Origin: Euhalothece natronophila Z-M001
Lineage (GTDB): Bacteria; Cyanobacteriota; Cyanobacteriia; Cyanobacteriales; Rubidibacteraceae
Direction of reading: 5' to 3'
Length of the DNA stretch: 64,000 nt
Assembly: GCF_007904085.1 (NCBI RefSeq)
Contig: NZ_CP042326.1
Span: 1,364,001 to 1,428,000, forward strand
Both the position numbers and the translations under genes were made by a program. Of the stretch, positions 19,852-29,389 are shown piece by piece (the first letter of the stretch is position 1; each line of letters opens with the position of its first letter). Under the pieces are notes generated by a model that saw only the letters and a list, made by a program, of their open reading frames with translations, made no database searches and was not told the origin of the DNA.

Positions 19852-22410
19852 ATGGTAGCTGCATCCCAATACAACCCTGCTGAAATTGAACCCAAATGGC
19901 AACAATGCTGGCTAGAAACTAACGCAGATACAGCCTCAGAAGATCCAAATCGACCCAAATTTTATGCCCTCTCCATGTTTCCTTACCCCTCAGGAAACTT
20001 ACACATGGGTCATGTTCGCAATTATGTGATTACTGATGTTATGGCAAGGTGGCGCAAAATGCAGGGTTATCGGGTTTTACATCCCATGGGTTGGGATGCC
20101 TTTGGACTTCCTGCTGAAAATGCTGCTATTGATCGAGGGAGTCATCCAGCCCAATGGACAGAACAAAATATCCAGCAAATGAAAAAACAACTCCAGCAAT
20201 TAGGATTATCCCTCGACTGGAGTCGGGAAGTTGCCACTTGTTCCCCTGACTATTATAAGTGGACACAATGGCTGTTTCTCCAGTTTTTCCAAGCTGGACT
20301 TGCCTATCAGAAAGAATCAGCCGTGAATTGGGATCCCATTGATCAAACTGTTCTCGCTAATGAACAAGTGGATGGCGAAGGCAAATCTTGGCGTAGTGGG
20401 GCAAAAGTAGAACGGAAACTCCTAAAGCAGTGGTTTTTCAAAATTACTGAATATGCCGAAGAACTCCTCAATGATCTTGAACAACTCCCAGGATGGCCCG
20501 ATCGCGTTAAACTAATGCAAGCCAACTGGATCGGAAAATCTGTAGGCGCTTATTTAGAATTTCCCGTTACAGGCAGAGACGATAAAATTGGCGTTTTTAC
20601 CACCCGTCCTGATACCGTTTATGGCGTAACTTATGTGGTTCTTGCCCCAGAACATCCTCTCACCCCAAAAGTAACCACAGCAGCCCAAAAAGAAGCCGTA
20701 GAAGCCTTTATTCAAGAAGTCAGTAACGAAAGCGAACTGGAACGCACCGCCGAAGACAAACCGAAACGTGGCATTCCTACAGGTGGCAAAGCCCTTAATC
20801 CCTTCACTGGAGAAGAAATCCCCATATTAATCGCCGATTATGTTCTTTACGAATATGGCACGGGGGCAGTCATGGGAGTTCCAGCCCATGATGAGCGTGA
20901 TTTTCAATTTGCCACCCAAAATCAACTGCCGATTCAACAAGTCATTGTACCCGAAGGCGAAAAACCCAGTGAAAAACTAGAAAAAGCCTACACCGAATCG
21001 GGGATAATGATCAACTCGGGTCAATTTGACGGGATGAACTCAGTGGAAGGAAAAGAAGCAATTATTCAGTATGCTGAGAAACAAGGTTGGGGAAAAGCAA
21101 GAGTTCAATATCGCCTCCGTGACTGGTTAATCTCTCGCCAACGCTATTGGGGCGCACCCATTCCCATTATTCATTGTCCCAGTTGTGGGGCAGTCCCCGT
21201 TCCTGATGAAGACTTACCCGTAGAACTTCCTGAAGATGTGGAATTTACAGGGCGTGGCGGTTCTCCTCTCACCCAACTAGAAAGCTGGTTAAATGTTCCT
21301 TGTCCCAGTTGTGGCGAACCAGCGCAACGAGAAACCGACACTATGGACACCTTTATTGACTCTTCTTGGTATTTTCTCCGTTATACCGATGCTAATAACC
21401 CCAAAGAAGCCTTTAACAAAGAAAAAGTCAATGATTGGATGCCAGTGGATCAATATGTGGGAGGAATTGAACACGCCATTCTGCACTTATTATATTCCCG
21501 TTTCTTTACCAAAGTTCTTCGAGACCGAGGACTCTTGAACTGTGATGAACCCTTTAAGCGTCTTCTCACCCAAGGGATGGTTCAGGGAATGACCTACAAA
21601 AACCCGAACACAGGAAAATATATTCCCTCAGAAGAAGTTAACCCTGATGATCCCAAAGATCCTAATACAGGAGAGCCTTTAAGCGTCTTTTACGAAAAGA
21701 TGTCAAAATCAAAATATAATGGCGTTGACCCCTTGGAAGTCTTGGAAAAATATGGGGCAGACACAGCGCGAATGTTTATTTTATTTAAAGCCCCACCTGA
21801 GAAGGATTTAGAATGGGATAGTGCTGATGTGGAAGGGCAATTCCGTTTCTTAAATAAGGTATGGCGGTTAGTTACAGATTTTATTCATCATCATTCTGTC
21901 ACTGAGAACCCCTCTGAACTCTCTAAAGAAGAAAAAGACTTACGTCGCGCCATTCATACCGCAATTCAATCCATTTCTGAAGATTTAGAGGGAGATTATC
22001 AATTTAATACCGCCGTTTCCGAATTAATGAAGCTCAATAATGCCCTGAGTGAGGCAAAATGTAAAACCTCTCCTGTCTATCAAGAGGGAATTGAAGCCTT
22101 AGTGAAATTACTCGCTCCTTTTGCACCCCATTTAACGGAAGAATTGTGGCATGCCTTAGGAAATGAAGACTCAGTGCATCAACAAAACTGGTTAGAACCT
22201 GATCCCGAAGCCCTAACCGTTGATGAAATTAATCTTGTGATTCAAATTAAAGGCAAAACTCGTGGGACAATTGCTGTTCCTGCTAATGCAAGTCGGGAGG
22301 AATTAGAAACCTATGCCCGAGAATCTGATATTGCCCAACGTTATCTTGATGGGAAAGAGGTGAAAAAGGTGATTGTAGTTCCTGGAAAGTTGGTTAATTT
22401 TGTGGTGTAG
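19852..22410 (+). CDS. leuS: Leucyl-tRNA synthetase
   Basis: 852 aa class I aminoacyl-tRNA synthetase, full bacterial length. HIGH-type motif HMGH (about 50-53), CP1 editing domain (about 225-415, with [16 protein letters not shown] near 340), a zinc-like CPSC pair (443-446 and about 484-487), the KMSKS signature (about 618-622) and C-terminal anticodon domain. It charges tRNA-Leu and proofreads mischarged tRNA. The gene begins after a possible IS605 remnant and ends before a long inverted repeat. Confidence 0.97.
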   Translation: MVAASQYNPAEIEPKWQQCWLETNADTASEDPNRPKFYALSMFPYPSGNLHMGHVRNYVITDVMARWRKMQGYRVLHPMGWDAFGLPAENAAIDRGSHPAQWTEQNIQQMKKQLQQLGLSLDWSREVATCSPDYYKWTQWLFLQFFQAGLAYQKESAVNWDPIDQTVLANEQVDGEGKSWRSGAKVERKLLKQWFFKITEYAEELLNDLEQLPGWPDRVKLMQANWIGKSVGAYLEFPVTGRDDKIGVFTTRPDTVYGVTYVVLAPEHPLTPKVTTAAQKEAVEAFIQEVSNESELERTAEDKPKRGIPTGGKALNPFTGEEIPILIADYVLYEYGTGAVMGVPAHDERDFQFATQNQLPIQQVIVPEGEKPSEKLEKAYTESGIMINSGQFDGMNSVEGKEAIIQYAEKQGWGKARVQYRLRDWLISRQRYWGAPIPIIHCPSCGAVPVPDEDLPVELPEDVEFTGRGGSPLTQLESWLNVPCPSCGEPAQRETDTMDTFIDSSWYFLRYTDANNPKEAFNKEKVNDWMPVDQYVGGIEHAILHLLYSRFFTKVLRDRGLLNCDEPFKRLLTQGMVQGMTYKNPNTGKYIPSEEVNPDDPKDPNTGEPLSVFYEKMSKSKYNGVDPLEVLEKYGADTARMFILFKAPPEKDLEWDSADVEGQFRFLNKVWRLVTDFIHHHSVTENPSELSKEEKDLRRAIHTAIQSISEDLEGDYQFNTAVSELMKLNNALSEAKCKTSPVYQEGIEALVKLLAPFAPHLTEELWHALGNEDSVHQQNWLEPDPEALTVDEINLVIQIKGKTRGTIAVPANASREELETYARESDIAQRYLDGKEVKKVIVVPGKLVNFVV

Positions 22411-22414
22411 GACG

Positions 22415-22463
22415 GGTAGTGTTAAGATTAGTAAAATAATGTTAAATTATTCTTAACACTACC
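22415..22463. repeat. Perfect 13-bp inverted repeat downstream of leuS
   Basis: Arms at 22415-22427 and 22451-22463 pair perfectly over 13 bp, with a 23-base AT-rich loop. It starts 5 bp after the leuS stop. No T-run follows, so it is not a classical intrinsic terminator; it could stabilise the leuS mRNA 3' end, act as a bipartite protein site, or be a small palindromic repeat. Confidence 0.6.
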
Positions 22464-22481
22464 AATTTCTCCCACTCACTT

Positions 22482-23168
22482 ATGACTTTTTTCAATTCCA
22501 CAGAGCCAATTATTCGTCGCAAACAAACTGCTCTCGATTTACAAGACCTGTGCGGACTGCTTAAAATTAAAATAAAAATTGGGGATTATCAGCTATTTTC
22601 TCGCTTTTATACCCGTGTTGATCAAGCCCTACTTTTGTGGGGAGTGATTGCTCTAACCATTTTTACGGCAGCTCAATTTTTGCCCTTGAGTTGGATTACT
22701 CAAGCCTATTTTTGGTCAGCTTTGACAGTAGTGGCGACAGTGTGGATGATCAGTTTGACGAACTTTTGGACAAAGGTGGAACAACTTTCTTGGGTGATGT
22801 ATCTTTGGGGTGGCTTAATGCTGTTCACTCTCATTTTAACTAACCTTGGTATTTTTGGCGGTTGGGGAGTCATTTTGATGAATTTGTGTTCATTATGGCT
22901 TGGAAGTTGCGCGATCGGATATTTTCTCACCGGATGGGGGTTGAAATCCCGTTTATTTATACTGATTGGTTTGATTCATCTTTTGGCTATTCCCTTTCTT
23001 CCCGTGATTGCAGGTTGGCAGTTTTTAGCCACAGGTTTAATTATTAGTGGTAGTTTGGTTCTATTATCAGAATTACAGTGGGATATGCGTGAGCCTATTT
23101 ATTCCCCAGTTTTATCTGAACAAGAACGAGCATTTAATCAGCAACAGCAACAACAACGACAAAATTAG
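22482..23168 (+). CDS. Conserved-looking integral membrane protein, function unknown
   Basis: 228 aa, not recognised as a named family. Five to six hydrophobic helices lie at about 50-70, 77-92, 103-125, 128-148, 158-175 and 180-200. The N-terminal 45 residues are soluble (LDLQDLCGLLKIKIKIGDY), and a Gln-rich C-terminal tail (ERAFNQQQQQQRQN) follows the last helix. Probably a thylakoid or plasma membrane protein. It sits 50 bp before a small-exporter-like gene on the same strand, possibly in one transcript. Confidence 0.65.
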   Translation: MTFFNSTEPIIRRKQTALDLQDLCGLLKIKIKIGDYQLFSRFYTRVDQALLLWGVIALTIFTAAQFLPLSWITQAYFWSALTVVATVWMISLTNFWTKVEQLSWVMYLWGGLMLFTLILTNLGIFGGWGVILMNLCSLWLGSCAIGYFLTGWGLKSRLFILIGLIHLLAIPFLPVIAGWQFLATGLIISGSLVLLSELQWDMREPIYSPVLSEQERAFNQQQQQQRQN

Positions 23169-23218
23169 TGAGTTAGCAGTAACAGAAAGTGGTGTGATCA
23201 GGAACGAACGTTAATTTA

Positions 23219-23668
23219 ATGGGAATTTTTGAATATCTTGGTAAAGCTATCAATGCTTGGTTTCTAGGCTTTTTTCCTTACTTTGAAATTTATTTAGCCA
23301 TCCCGATCGCGATCGCGATGGGGCTTGATTACATCTCAGCCGTTTTCTGGTCAGCATTTGGTAATTTTACCGCCGTTCCCCTGATCATTTTCTTTTACCA
23401 ACAGCTGATGAGAATTGGATGGCTTAACCGTTGGTTGCACAAGATTGAAAAACGCTCATTAAATAAGTTTGGTCGCTCTCTAAATCGTTATGGCCCTTGG
23501 TTTGTGCTCGCGATGACTCCCATTGTCGGGGTATGGGTAGTTGCCGTCATAGCACGAGCGGTGGGGATGAACTCAAGAGTAATTATTTTTTCTACTCTCG
23601 GTAGCATTATCCTGTACGCGATTGTAATAGCTCAATTGGTTGCCCTTGGAGTGGATATATTTGGTTAG
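23219..23668 (+). CDS. Small multi-drug export protein family (COG2426-like)
   Basis: 149 aa with four hydrophobic segments (about 10-30, 38-58, 95-116, 123-145). YFEIYLAIPIAIAMG near the N terminus and the central basic loop WLHKIEKRSLNKFGRSLNRYG match the 'small multi-drug export protein' family. The family name is historical; its transport activity is poorly defined. Two overlapping HIP1 sites lie within the gene. Confidence 0.72.
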   Translation: MGIFEYLGKAINAWFLGFFPYFEIYLAIPIAIAMGLDYISAVFWSAFGNFTAVPLIIFFYQQLMRIGWLNRWLHKIEKRSLNKFGRSLNRYGPWFVLAMTPIVGVWVVAVIARAVGMNSRVIIFSTLGSIILYAIVIAQLVALGVDIFG

Positions 23669-24139
23669 TAATATTTTTAAGAATTGAATATAAAGTTTTT
23701 TGTAGCAAAACTTACATTTCAGAAAAAAAATTCTAATATTTAAATAGAGTAGTTTATGAAAAATAGCTTTTCACCATCAGTTGTTTTGCTGTTTGGACTG
23801 AGAATTTTCTTCTGAAGGAGAACGACCGTCAAGAAGAAAAGGGGCTAACTGATAGAAAAAAGTGCCGTTTTTAGTGAATGTTTAATTAAACAGGAAGAGA
23901 CAGGAGTTAAAACTGAGTTAGGGGTTTGGGGTTTTTGTCGTTTCCCCCAATTTATAGCTTTGAAGGGAGTGCGAAACCACTCATCAGAACAGCCTGACAA
24001 GGCTAACCTACCTAAGACGCAATTAGGTTTAACAACTAGCCTCAGCTAAACTCCTACTATCATCACTTACTGACTAATTCCTCAGCCATTTTATTAGAAG
24101 GAATGTAATTTTATTCTAAGTAGGTTTTCTTTGATCTCC
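23669..24139. other. 471-bp convergent spacer with three consecutive stem-loops
   Basis: No protein gene is supported. Between 23967 and 24028 three perfect stems follow one another: 23967-23971/23978-23982 (loop of 6), 23991-23995/24000-24004 (loop of 4), and 24010-24015/24023-24028 (loop of 7). This could be part of a structured small RNA between the convergent flanking genes. No known RNA family was recognised; tRNA, tmRNA and RNase P signatures are absent. Confidence 0.4.
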
Positions 24140-25546
24140 TCACCTCTTTTTAAAAACTCTAATTTTCATGGAGGCGGGTGGAGCCATCGTTAACCCCCGT
24201 CGAGCAGGGCGAATAGCACCAGATCGAGATAGACTAAAGTTAAAATCTTGTAATAGGGTGGCGGTACTGAGCTTGAGTTCCATCATTGCTAAAGCTGATC
24301 CCAGACAACGGCGATGCCCCCCACCAAAAGGCAGATATTCGTGAGGGGCATATTGATGTTCTAAAAATCGCTCTGGGCGAAACTGTTTGGATTCAGGATA
24401 GAGATCCTCGCGGTGGTGAATAATGTAAGTTGCTGGCATCACGGCAGTTCCCGCCTCAAACGAGTATCCTGCAAGGGTCATGGATTGGCGTAACGTGCGT
24501 GGAAATGTGGTTGGCGCAATGGGATAAATTCGTAAGGCTTCTTGGCAAACTGCGCTTAAATAAGGGAGTTGAGTAATTGCTTCGGGATCAGGAGAAGAGC
24601 CTAAACTGGCTAATTCTGACCGAATTTTTGTTTCTACCTCAGGTAAATGGTGAATCCAGTACAGTATCCAAACTAAAGCAGAAGTGGTGGTTTCATGTCC
24701 AGCAAATAGAAGGGTTATCAGTTCATCATGAAGTTCTAGATCACTCATCCCTTCCCCGTTTTCATCTCTTGCCTGAATCAGTAGGGTGAGGATATCAGTT
24801 CTTTTTTCTGATGTTTCTCCAGCTTGTTCTAAGTATTGACGGCGATCGCGAATTTCATCATAAATCAATTGCCGTAACTGTTCCCGCCAGTAAATAAAGC
24901 GTCCCCAAGGACTCCAACGCCCCCAGTCTTTTTGCAAAGATGGGAAAAATAAGAAGACAGAAGTAATAGGGTAAGCAAAGGAGTCCAACATCAGACTCAT
25001 TAAACTTTGAATTTGAGACAATCGAGTTCCTTCCCGAAGCCCAAAAACCGCCTGCAACATGATACTTAAGGTCAATTTTTGCATGGGGGGACGTGCCACA
25101 ATTGATTGACCTGATTGCCAATTCGCACTAATTTCACGAGTTAAATTGCAAATTAGTTGCCGATAACTACGAAGGTAATCTCCATGGAAACTAGGCATGA
25201 GCAGTTTACGTTGCCGTTTATGGGCGTTGCCATCTAGCAGTAGGATTGAGTAATCTCCGACCATTGCTCTAAGAATGCCGTTATTTTGCCCAGTATTTAC
25301 TTGCGTAGCATCGAGGGCAAAAATTTCTTGCACTAGCTTAGGATCCCCTGCATAGATTAACGGGGGAGAATTATCACCACCAATCTGAAAGACATGACCA
25401 TATCGCTGAACGTTGTCCTCCATGTATCCCATTGGATCTAAAACTAGGCGTAATAGTCGTAAAGTCCGTTTTAGCCCTTTTCCTTCAGGCCCTTTTAATT
25501 GCTGATACTGGGATGCAGTGTCTGTCTGTACAAATTTACTGGTCAT
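24140..25546 (-). CDS. Cytochrome P450 (CYP110-like)
   Basis: 468 aa soluble P450. All core motifs are present: I-helix oxygen-binding AGHETTT (about 283-289), K-helix EALR (about 335-338), PERF-type FRPERF (about 390) and heme loop FGGGHRRCLG with the axial Cys near 414. The overall pattern resembles cyanobacterial CYP110 enzymes, which oxidise fatty acids, alkanes or terpenes. No redox partner or terpene synthase gene is adjacent, so the substrate is unknown. The start at 25546 has no alternative nearby Met. Confidence 0.88.
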   Translation of the reverse strand: MTSKFVQTDTASQYQQLKGPEGKGLKRTLRLLRLVLDPMGYMEDNVQRYGHVFQIGGDNSPPLIYAGDPKLVQEIFALDATQVNTGQNNGILRAMVGDYSILLLDGNAHKRQRKLLMPSFHGDYLRSYRQLICNLTREISANWQSGQSIVARPPMQKLTLSIMLQAVFGLREGTRLSQIQSLMSLMLDSFAYPITSVFLFFPSLQKDWGRWSPWGRFIYWREQLRQLIYDEIRDRRQYLEQAGETSEKRTDILTLLIQARDENGEGMSDLELHDELITLLFAGHETTTSALVWILYWIHHLPEVETKIRSELASLGSSPDPEAITQLPYLSAVCQEALRIYPIAPTTFPRTLRQSMTLAGYSFEAGTAVMPATYIIHHREDLYPESKQFRPERFLEHQYAPHEYLPFGGGHRRCLGSALAMMELKLSTATLLQDFNFSLSRSGAIRPARRGLTMAPPASMKIRVFKKR

Positions 25547-25641
25547 TGAGATATTGTTGACTTACCTTTCTTATTCAAATGTTAGCAACTCCCGTCTTTT
25601 CAAAATTGAGTTCTCTTTCTAGCAACGGTTTAAAACTTGCT

Positions 25642-26532
25642 TTAGAGAAACTGGACTATAATTACACCGGCAACAACGACAAACAAGCCAACAATATCTG
25701 CTATTTGAGGGACATCGCCAAACGCTATCCAAGCCATTACCATGGTGACAGGTGGCCCTAAATAAAATAAACTGGCGACTCGCGTGGCATCAAAACGAGA
25801 AAGAAGTTGCCACATTAAAGCATAAGCCCCAAGGGAAACGCCAATGATGAGCCAGCTTAAAGTGGCAATAAAGGGGACATTCCACTCAATTTCTAGTTGT
25901 TCAACCATTATTGCAGGGATCGCTAAGGCTAAAGTAGTGGCAGAGCTTTGATAGAACAAATTACTGCCAATAGAAAGAGAGGAATGATTCTGCGGTGAGG
26001 TTTCTCGCCGTCTTTGCAGTAAACTTGCTATGGTAATGGCGATAACTGAACCGAAAGGAATAAAATAACCGATAGGAGAAACGTCAGAATCAACCCGAAT
26101 GCGAGTTCCTACCGCGATCGCGACTCCTAAAAATCCCACAATTAAGCCTAACCATTGCCATAAACGGGTTTTTTCTCCCACCACTAAGCCAGAAAAAGCC
26201 CCAGTTGCTAGAGGTTGTAGGGCAACCACTAACGCCACAATTCCTGCAGGAACATTCTCTTCTAACGCTAGTAAAGCACAACTTAACCATACGCCATGAG
26301 CTAAGATTCCCACGATGGAAACATGAGTAATGGTTTTTATTTCAGGTAATACTAATTGTCTAGAGTAAATGAGATAAATTAATAAAATTAAGGTCAGAAG
26401 ACTGTATCGCCAGAATAATAAGGTAAATGTGCCAGCGTAAGGTAAACCAAATTCTGCGCCAATGAAACCAGAGTTCCATAGTAAAACAAAGAAGGTAGCA
26501 AGGCTGAAATCAGATTTAATTAGGTTCTGCAT
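25642..26532 (-). CDS. EamA/DMT-superfamily transporter
   Basis: 296 aa with ten hydrophobic helices in two EamA repeats (about 10-140 and 155-296). Inner-membrane metabolite exporter; substrate unknown. Its first 13 bases overlap the end of coaX, showing translational coupling, and it is the last gene of the block running from 29266 down to 25642. It is distinct in sequence from the EamA protein at 4551-5414. Confidence 0.82.
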   Translation of the reverse strand: MQNLIKSDFSLATFFVLLWNSGFIGAEFGLPYAGTFTLLFWRYSLLTLILLIYLIYSRQLVLPEIKTITHVSIVGILAHGVWLSCALLALEENVPAGIVALVVALQPLATGAFSGLVVGEKTRLWQWLGLIVGFLGVAIAVGTRIRVDSDVSPIGYFIPFGSVIAITIASLLQRRRETSPQNHSSLSIGSNLFYQSSATTLALAIPAIMVEQLEIEWNVPFIATLSWLIIGVSLGAYALMWQLLSRFDATRVASLFYLGPPVTMVMAWIAFGDVPQIADIVGLFVVVAGVIIVQFL

Positions 26533-27413
26533 AAGTGATTCGTTATAAGTTTTGCCATTCCTTGAAACATAAGGGTTTGATCAACAAGTGTTTTATTACC
26601 ACAAAATAGAGATTTTTCTTGCAAAAATTGTTGCAGTAATAAGCCATCGCCACCAGTTAGAATAACTTTTCCTTGGGGAAATTGCTCCCACCAAGCGGTA
26701 AGATAGTTATCAATCCCACTGATGATTGTGTGAATAACACCACTCGCGATCGCGCTTTTGGTGCTATCTCCCCATAATTGTGGTAATGTATCAGGTAAGC
26801 TCACTTGTGGTAGGGCTGCAGTGTTTTGGTTTAACGCTCTCAATTGTAATCGCAATCCAGGTAAAATTGCTCCACCTAGAAAATTATATTCTTTTCCAAC
26901 CGCCGTATAGGTAAGAGCCGTTCCCCCATCAATTACTAAGACAGGATAACCATAAGTTTCTCCAGCACCATAAACACACAAAGCGCGATCGACTCCTAAT
27001 GTTGCATAAGTATTAGTAAGGGGAATGTCTTCGAGGGTAATGATTTTTTTATGCGGATAGTCATCCCAAAGTTGTGTTTGTTTGCTAACAACTGAAGCGA
27101 TATAAACAGGGAGATTGTTAAGTGAAAATTGATCCCCCCAATCCTCACTAAAGCTCCGGCCCTTAATAAAGGGGGGCGAAGGGGGGATCGGTACGCTAAA
27201 TAAATTGTTAGATTTTATAAAATTATCCCCTTGATAAGAGGAGGTATCATCTATTACTTCTCTAGGAAAAAGAGCCGTTGGTAAGTCTGTAATTGCTTTC
27301 TCTAAATGATTAGTATTCCAAGTTGTTATTAGTTGTCTATTTTGAAAATATCCCCAATGTAGGCGAGAGTTACCAATAATTAGAGTAATAAAATTTTGTG
27401 AAAGTAGGCTCAT
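26520..27413 (-). CDS. coaX: Type III pantothenate kinase (with repeat-derived insert)
   Basis: 297 aa, about 40-50 residues longer than usual cyanobacterial CoaX. It phosphorylates pantothenate, the first step of CoA synthesis. N-terminal phosphate-binding segment LIIGNSRLHWG (11-21), then ATLGVDRALCVYGA (about 137-150), VIDGGTALTYTAV and GGAILPGLRLQLRAL. The extra residues fall at about 55-99, between the first domain strands and LPVYIASVVS, and include a translated copy of a dispersed DNA repeat (PIPPSPPFIKG). The frame stays open and the catalytic motifs are intact, so it is probably functional. Confidence 0.87.
   Translation of the reverse strand: MSLLSQNFITLIIGNSRLHWGYFQNRQLITTWNTNHLEKAITDLPTALFPREVIDDTSSYQGDNFIKSNNLFSVPIPPSPPFIKGRSFSEDWGDQFSLNNLPVYIASVVSKQTQLWDDYPHKKIITLEDIPLTNTYATLGVDRALCVYGAGETYGYPVLVIDGGTALTYTAVGKEYNFLGGAILPGLRLQLRALNQNTAALPQVSLPDTLPQLWGDSTKSAIASGVIHTIISGIDNYLTAWWEQFPQGKVILTGGDGLLLQQFLQEKSLFCGNKTLVDQTLMFQGMAKLITNHLCRT
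27129..27194. repeat. Dispersed C/G-rich repeat inside coaX
   Basis: Copy of the GATCCCCC...CCCCTTAATAAGGGGGG-type repeat common in cyanobacteria. It covers codons about 74-95 of coaX and stays in frame, encoding VPIPPSPPFIKG and the following residues. Other copies are at 27418-27455 and about 15533-15585. Confidence 0.7.
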
Positions 27414-27417
27414 TTTA

Positions 27418-27455
27418 CGATCCCCCCTAGCCCCCCCTTATTAAATGGGGGAACT
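27418..27455. repeat. Dispersed C/G-rich repeat upstream of coaX
   Basis: A second copy of the same repeat (GATCCCCCC, CCCCCCTTATTAAATGGGGG) lies in the 60-bp spacer between rsmD and coaX, only about 225 bp from the copy inside coaX. The palindromic C-run/G-run could form a hairpin in the mRNA just before the coaX start. Confidence 0.65.
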
Positions 27456-27473
27456 AATATGGAAGTTTAAAAC

Positions 27474-28025
27474 TCAATTAGAATTGCTATATAGCGTTTG
27501 AAAGAATGTTAAATAAGTATTACCATATTTTTTTTGACGAATTAGCTCTAACCCCTCAATTTCGTGATTATTCCACTGTTTAGGATCATGTTCAACGGCA
27601 ATTTCCCCTTCTACTGCTAATAATTTTAGCTCAACAATACTCCTTAAAATTGAATCATATAAATCACTACCATAGGGCGGATCAAAATAAATAAAATGAA
27701 ATTCCTCTCCTTGTAACGCTTTTATTTTCTCTTGAACGTCTCCCTTTAGCACTCTAAATTCTTGCTCTAGACTTGCTACTTTTTGCCAGTTTTCTTGAAT
27801 AATTCGACAGGCTTTAGGATATTTTTCAATTCCGACTAAATATGTAATTCCCCGACAGAGTGCCTCCGCTCCAATTGTCCCATTTCCAGCACATAAATCA
27901 AGCCAATGAGCTTCTTTGAGGTTTCCTTGCCAAATATTAAATAGAGCCTCTCGAACTTTTGCTGAGGTAGGACGAGTATTGTCTCCTGGCAAAGTTTTTA
28001 AGAGGCGATTCCCATAAATTCGCAT
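27474..28025 (-). CDS. rsmD: 16S rRNA (guanine(966)-N(2))-methyltransferase
   Basis: 183 aa, normal RsmD length. N-terminal RPTSAKVREALFNIW (18-32), SAM-binding motif I DLCAGNGTIGAEAL (43-56), and catalytic motif IV FDPPYG (114-119). It methylates G966 of 16S rRNA in the 30S subunit. It lies 10 bp after the upstream hypothetical gene and 60 bp before coaX; rsmD next to a CoA biosynthesis gene (often coaD) is a common bacterial arrangement. Confidence 0.93.
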   Translation of the reverse strand: MRIYGNRLLKTLPGDNTRPTSAKVREALFNIWQGNLKEAHWLDLCAGNGTIGAEALCRGITYLVGIEKYPKACRIIQENWQKVASLEQEFRVLKGDVQEKIKALQGEEFHFIYFDPPYGSDLYDSILRSIVELKLLAVEGEIAVEHDPKQWNNHEIEGLELIRQKKYGNTYLTFFQTLYSNSN

Positions 28026-28034
28026 GGTTTGAAG

Positions 28035-28922
28035 TTAAATTTCAGCAAAGGAACGCTCAATTAAACGGCGAGCAATAGTTTGTGTGCCAGTATGTTCATA
28101 ATAATTGGTAGTTAGGTCTAAAAAGGCAGCTAAATAGTCTAATTGTTCATCAGAAAATTCCACAAAACTTTCTAAGTTACTAACTACTTTTTTCGGCGTT
28201 AAATCTTTGCTTTCTACAAAATCTCCCATCCAACCTTGCACCGAATTAAAGGCTTCATTAATAAATCCTAATTGTTCTTCTGTTTCTTCTCCAGGTATGA
28301 AATCATTGACATTTTTAAAAGTTTCATTACTTTCTAATTCGCCTGGGTTTAGATTTTCGATCATCTCTCCACCTTTTTGAATAAAATCGGGGCCAAGGGG
28401 GATTAATCCATCTAAACACACCAAGGCTGCCATCCGCATTAATTCTTCTCCACCGTAATCAGCAAGGGAGTTAACAAAGTCGCCAATACTATCTCCTGGA
28501 AGACCATTAATTTGGCAAAACGCAAGCAGTTCTACGACAGTTTTTAGGGCAAGATCAATGGTTTGGGCTTTGTCCGCTTTCGGAGTAATTTTACTTAAAA
28601 ATCCCATTAAAGGGATACGTTCCCCTGCTTTATGGGCGAGGGCAGCACTAGCTAAAGCGCGATCGCTGCGATCAACGGTTTGATACAACCAGAGAGCGCA
28701 TTGATAGCCTTGGGAGTCATCATTAAATAATCTGACAGCGCGATCGCCGACTTGTTGAATTATCTCTTCATCATCTTCCCCTGTCACTTTGCGGATCATA
28801 TTCTCAAAGCCAACAGTATTTTCCCATTCCCCAGGAACAACAAAATCTAACGCCCTGAGAACCCGAATTGTCATGTTTTGTTCGGGAAGTTCATCAACTA
28901 ATTGAAAAATTGGGTCTGTCAT
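28035..28922 (-). CDS. Hypothetical protein, soluble, helical
   Basis: 295 aa, not recognised as a named family. Acidic and mostly helical, without signal peptide or membrane segments. Regular helical segments such as RALASAALAHKAGERIP and LADYGGEELMRMAALVCLDG suggest a helical-repeat or scaffold-like fold. It lies between another small hypothetical gene and rsmD on the same strand, so it probably belongs to that transcript. No function is proposed. Confidence 0.65.
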   Translation of the reverse strand: MTDPIFQLVDELPEQNMTIRVLRALDFVVPGEWENTVGFENMIRKVTGEDDEEIIQQVGDRAVRLFNDDSQGYQCALWLYQTVDRSDRALASAALAHKAGERIPLMGFLSKITPKADKAQTIDLALKTVVELLAFCQINGLPGDSIGDFVNSLADYGGEELMRMAALVCLDGLIPLGPDFIQKGGEMIENLNPGELESNETFKNVNDFIPGEETEEQLGFINEAFNSVQGWMGDFVESKDLTPKKVVSNLESFVEFSDEQLDYLAAFLDLTTNYYEHTGTQTIARRLIERSFAEI

Positions 28923-28931
28923 TTGTTTTTA

Positions 28932-28980
28932 GTCATTCGTCATTTGTCATTAGTCATTGGTCATTAGTCATTAGTCATTT
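28932..28980. repeat. Short tandem heptanucleotide repeat (7 copies of GTCATTN)
   Basis: Seven consecutive 7-bp units, each GTCATT followed by a variable base (C, T, A, G, A, A, T). This is the STRR type of cyanobacterial repeat. It fills most of the 74-bp spacer between two genes of the same transcript. Confidence 0.85.
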
Positions 28981-28996
28981 GATCACTGGTCACTGC

Positions 28997-29266
28997 TTAG
29001 TGTTTATGACCATGAGTGGGGCATGGGGGCGCAGAAATGGAGCGATCAAGCCAGCCTACTGCTTGTTGAAGATGGGCGAGGGCTTCTTCTGTTTGCGAAG
29101 TTTGTAAATAAACTAACGCTGCCGTAATGTGTTGATTGGCTTGGGCTTTACGATTAGATTTTAGACGATGCCAGTCATTAGGCGCGATCGCGCATTTATC
29201 GGCTAACATCTGCGCTAACTCTAGGGTGCTTTTCTCTAAAAGTTCTTGGGAAGTGGCTTGTGACAT
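28997..29266 (-). CDS. Small hypothetical helical protein with His/Cys tail
   Basis: 89 aa, soluble and helical. The middle part has TPR-like character (AALVYLQTSQTEEALAHLQQAVGWLDR), and the C terminus ends CPTHGHKH, which could bind a metal. Looks like a conserved cyanobacterial small protein, but I cannot name the family with certainty. It is the first gene of the block continuing into the 295-aa protein, rsmD, coaX and EamA. Confidence 0.6.
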   Translation of the reverse strand: MSQATSQELLEKSTLELAQMLADKCAIAPNDWHRLKSNRKAQANQHITAALVYLQTSQTEEALAHLQQAVGWLDRSISAPPCPTHGHKH

Positions 29267-29389
29267 AATAATTTAACGTCCTGTCTAAAAGTACAATAAC
29301 TAAAGAGCTATATCTATTCTAATGAAAACACTTTTACAAAGAGAAGGCGTTAAGGTAAATATGGAGTCTTTAATGCAAAAATAAAATTA

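Noticed and set aside
23967-23990. Hammerhead-ribozyme-like CTGATGAG on the minus strand next to a GAAA-containing loop
   Set aside because: The GAAA is in the stem's loop on the opposite strand rather than after stem II, so the catalytic core cannot form.
28932-28980. GTCATTN tandem units considered as protein-binding iterons
   Set aside because: No replication gene nearby, and the same heptamer type is a general dispersed repeat in cyanobacteria.
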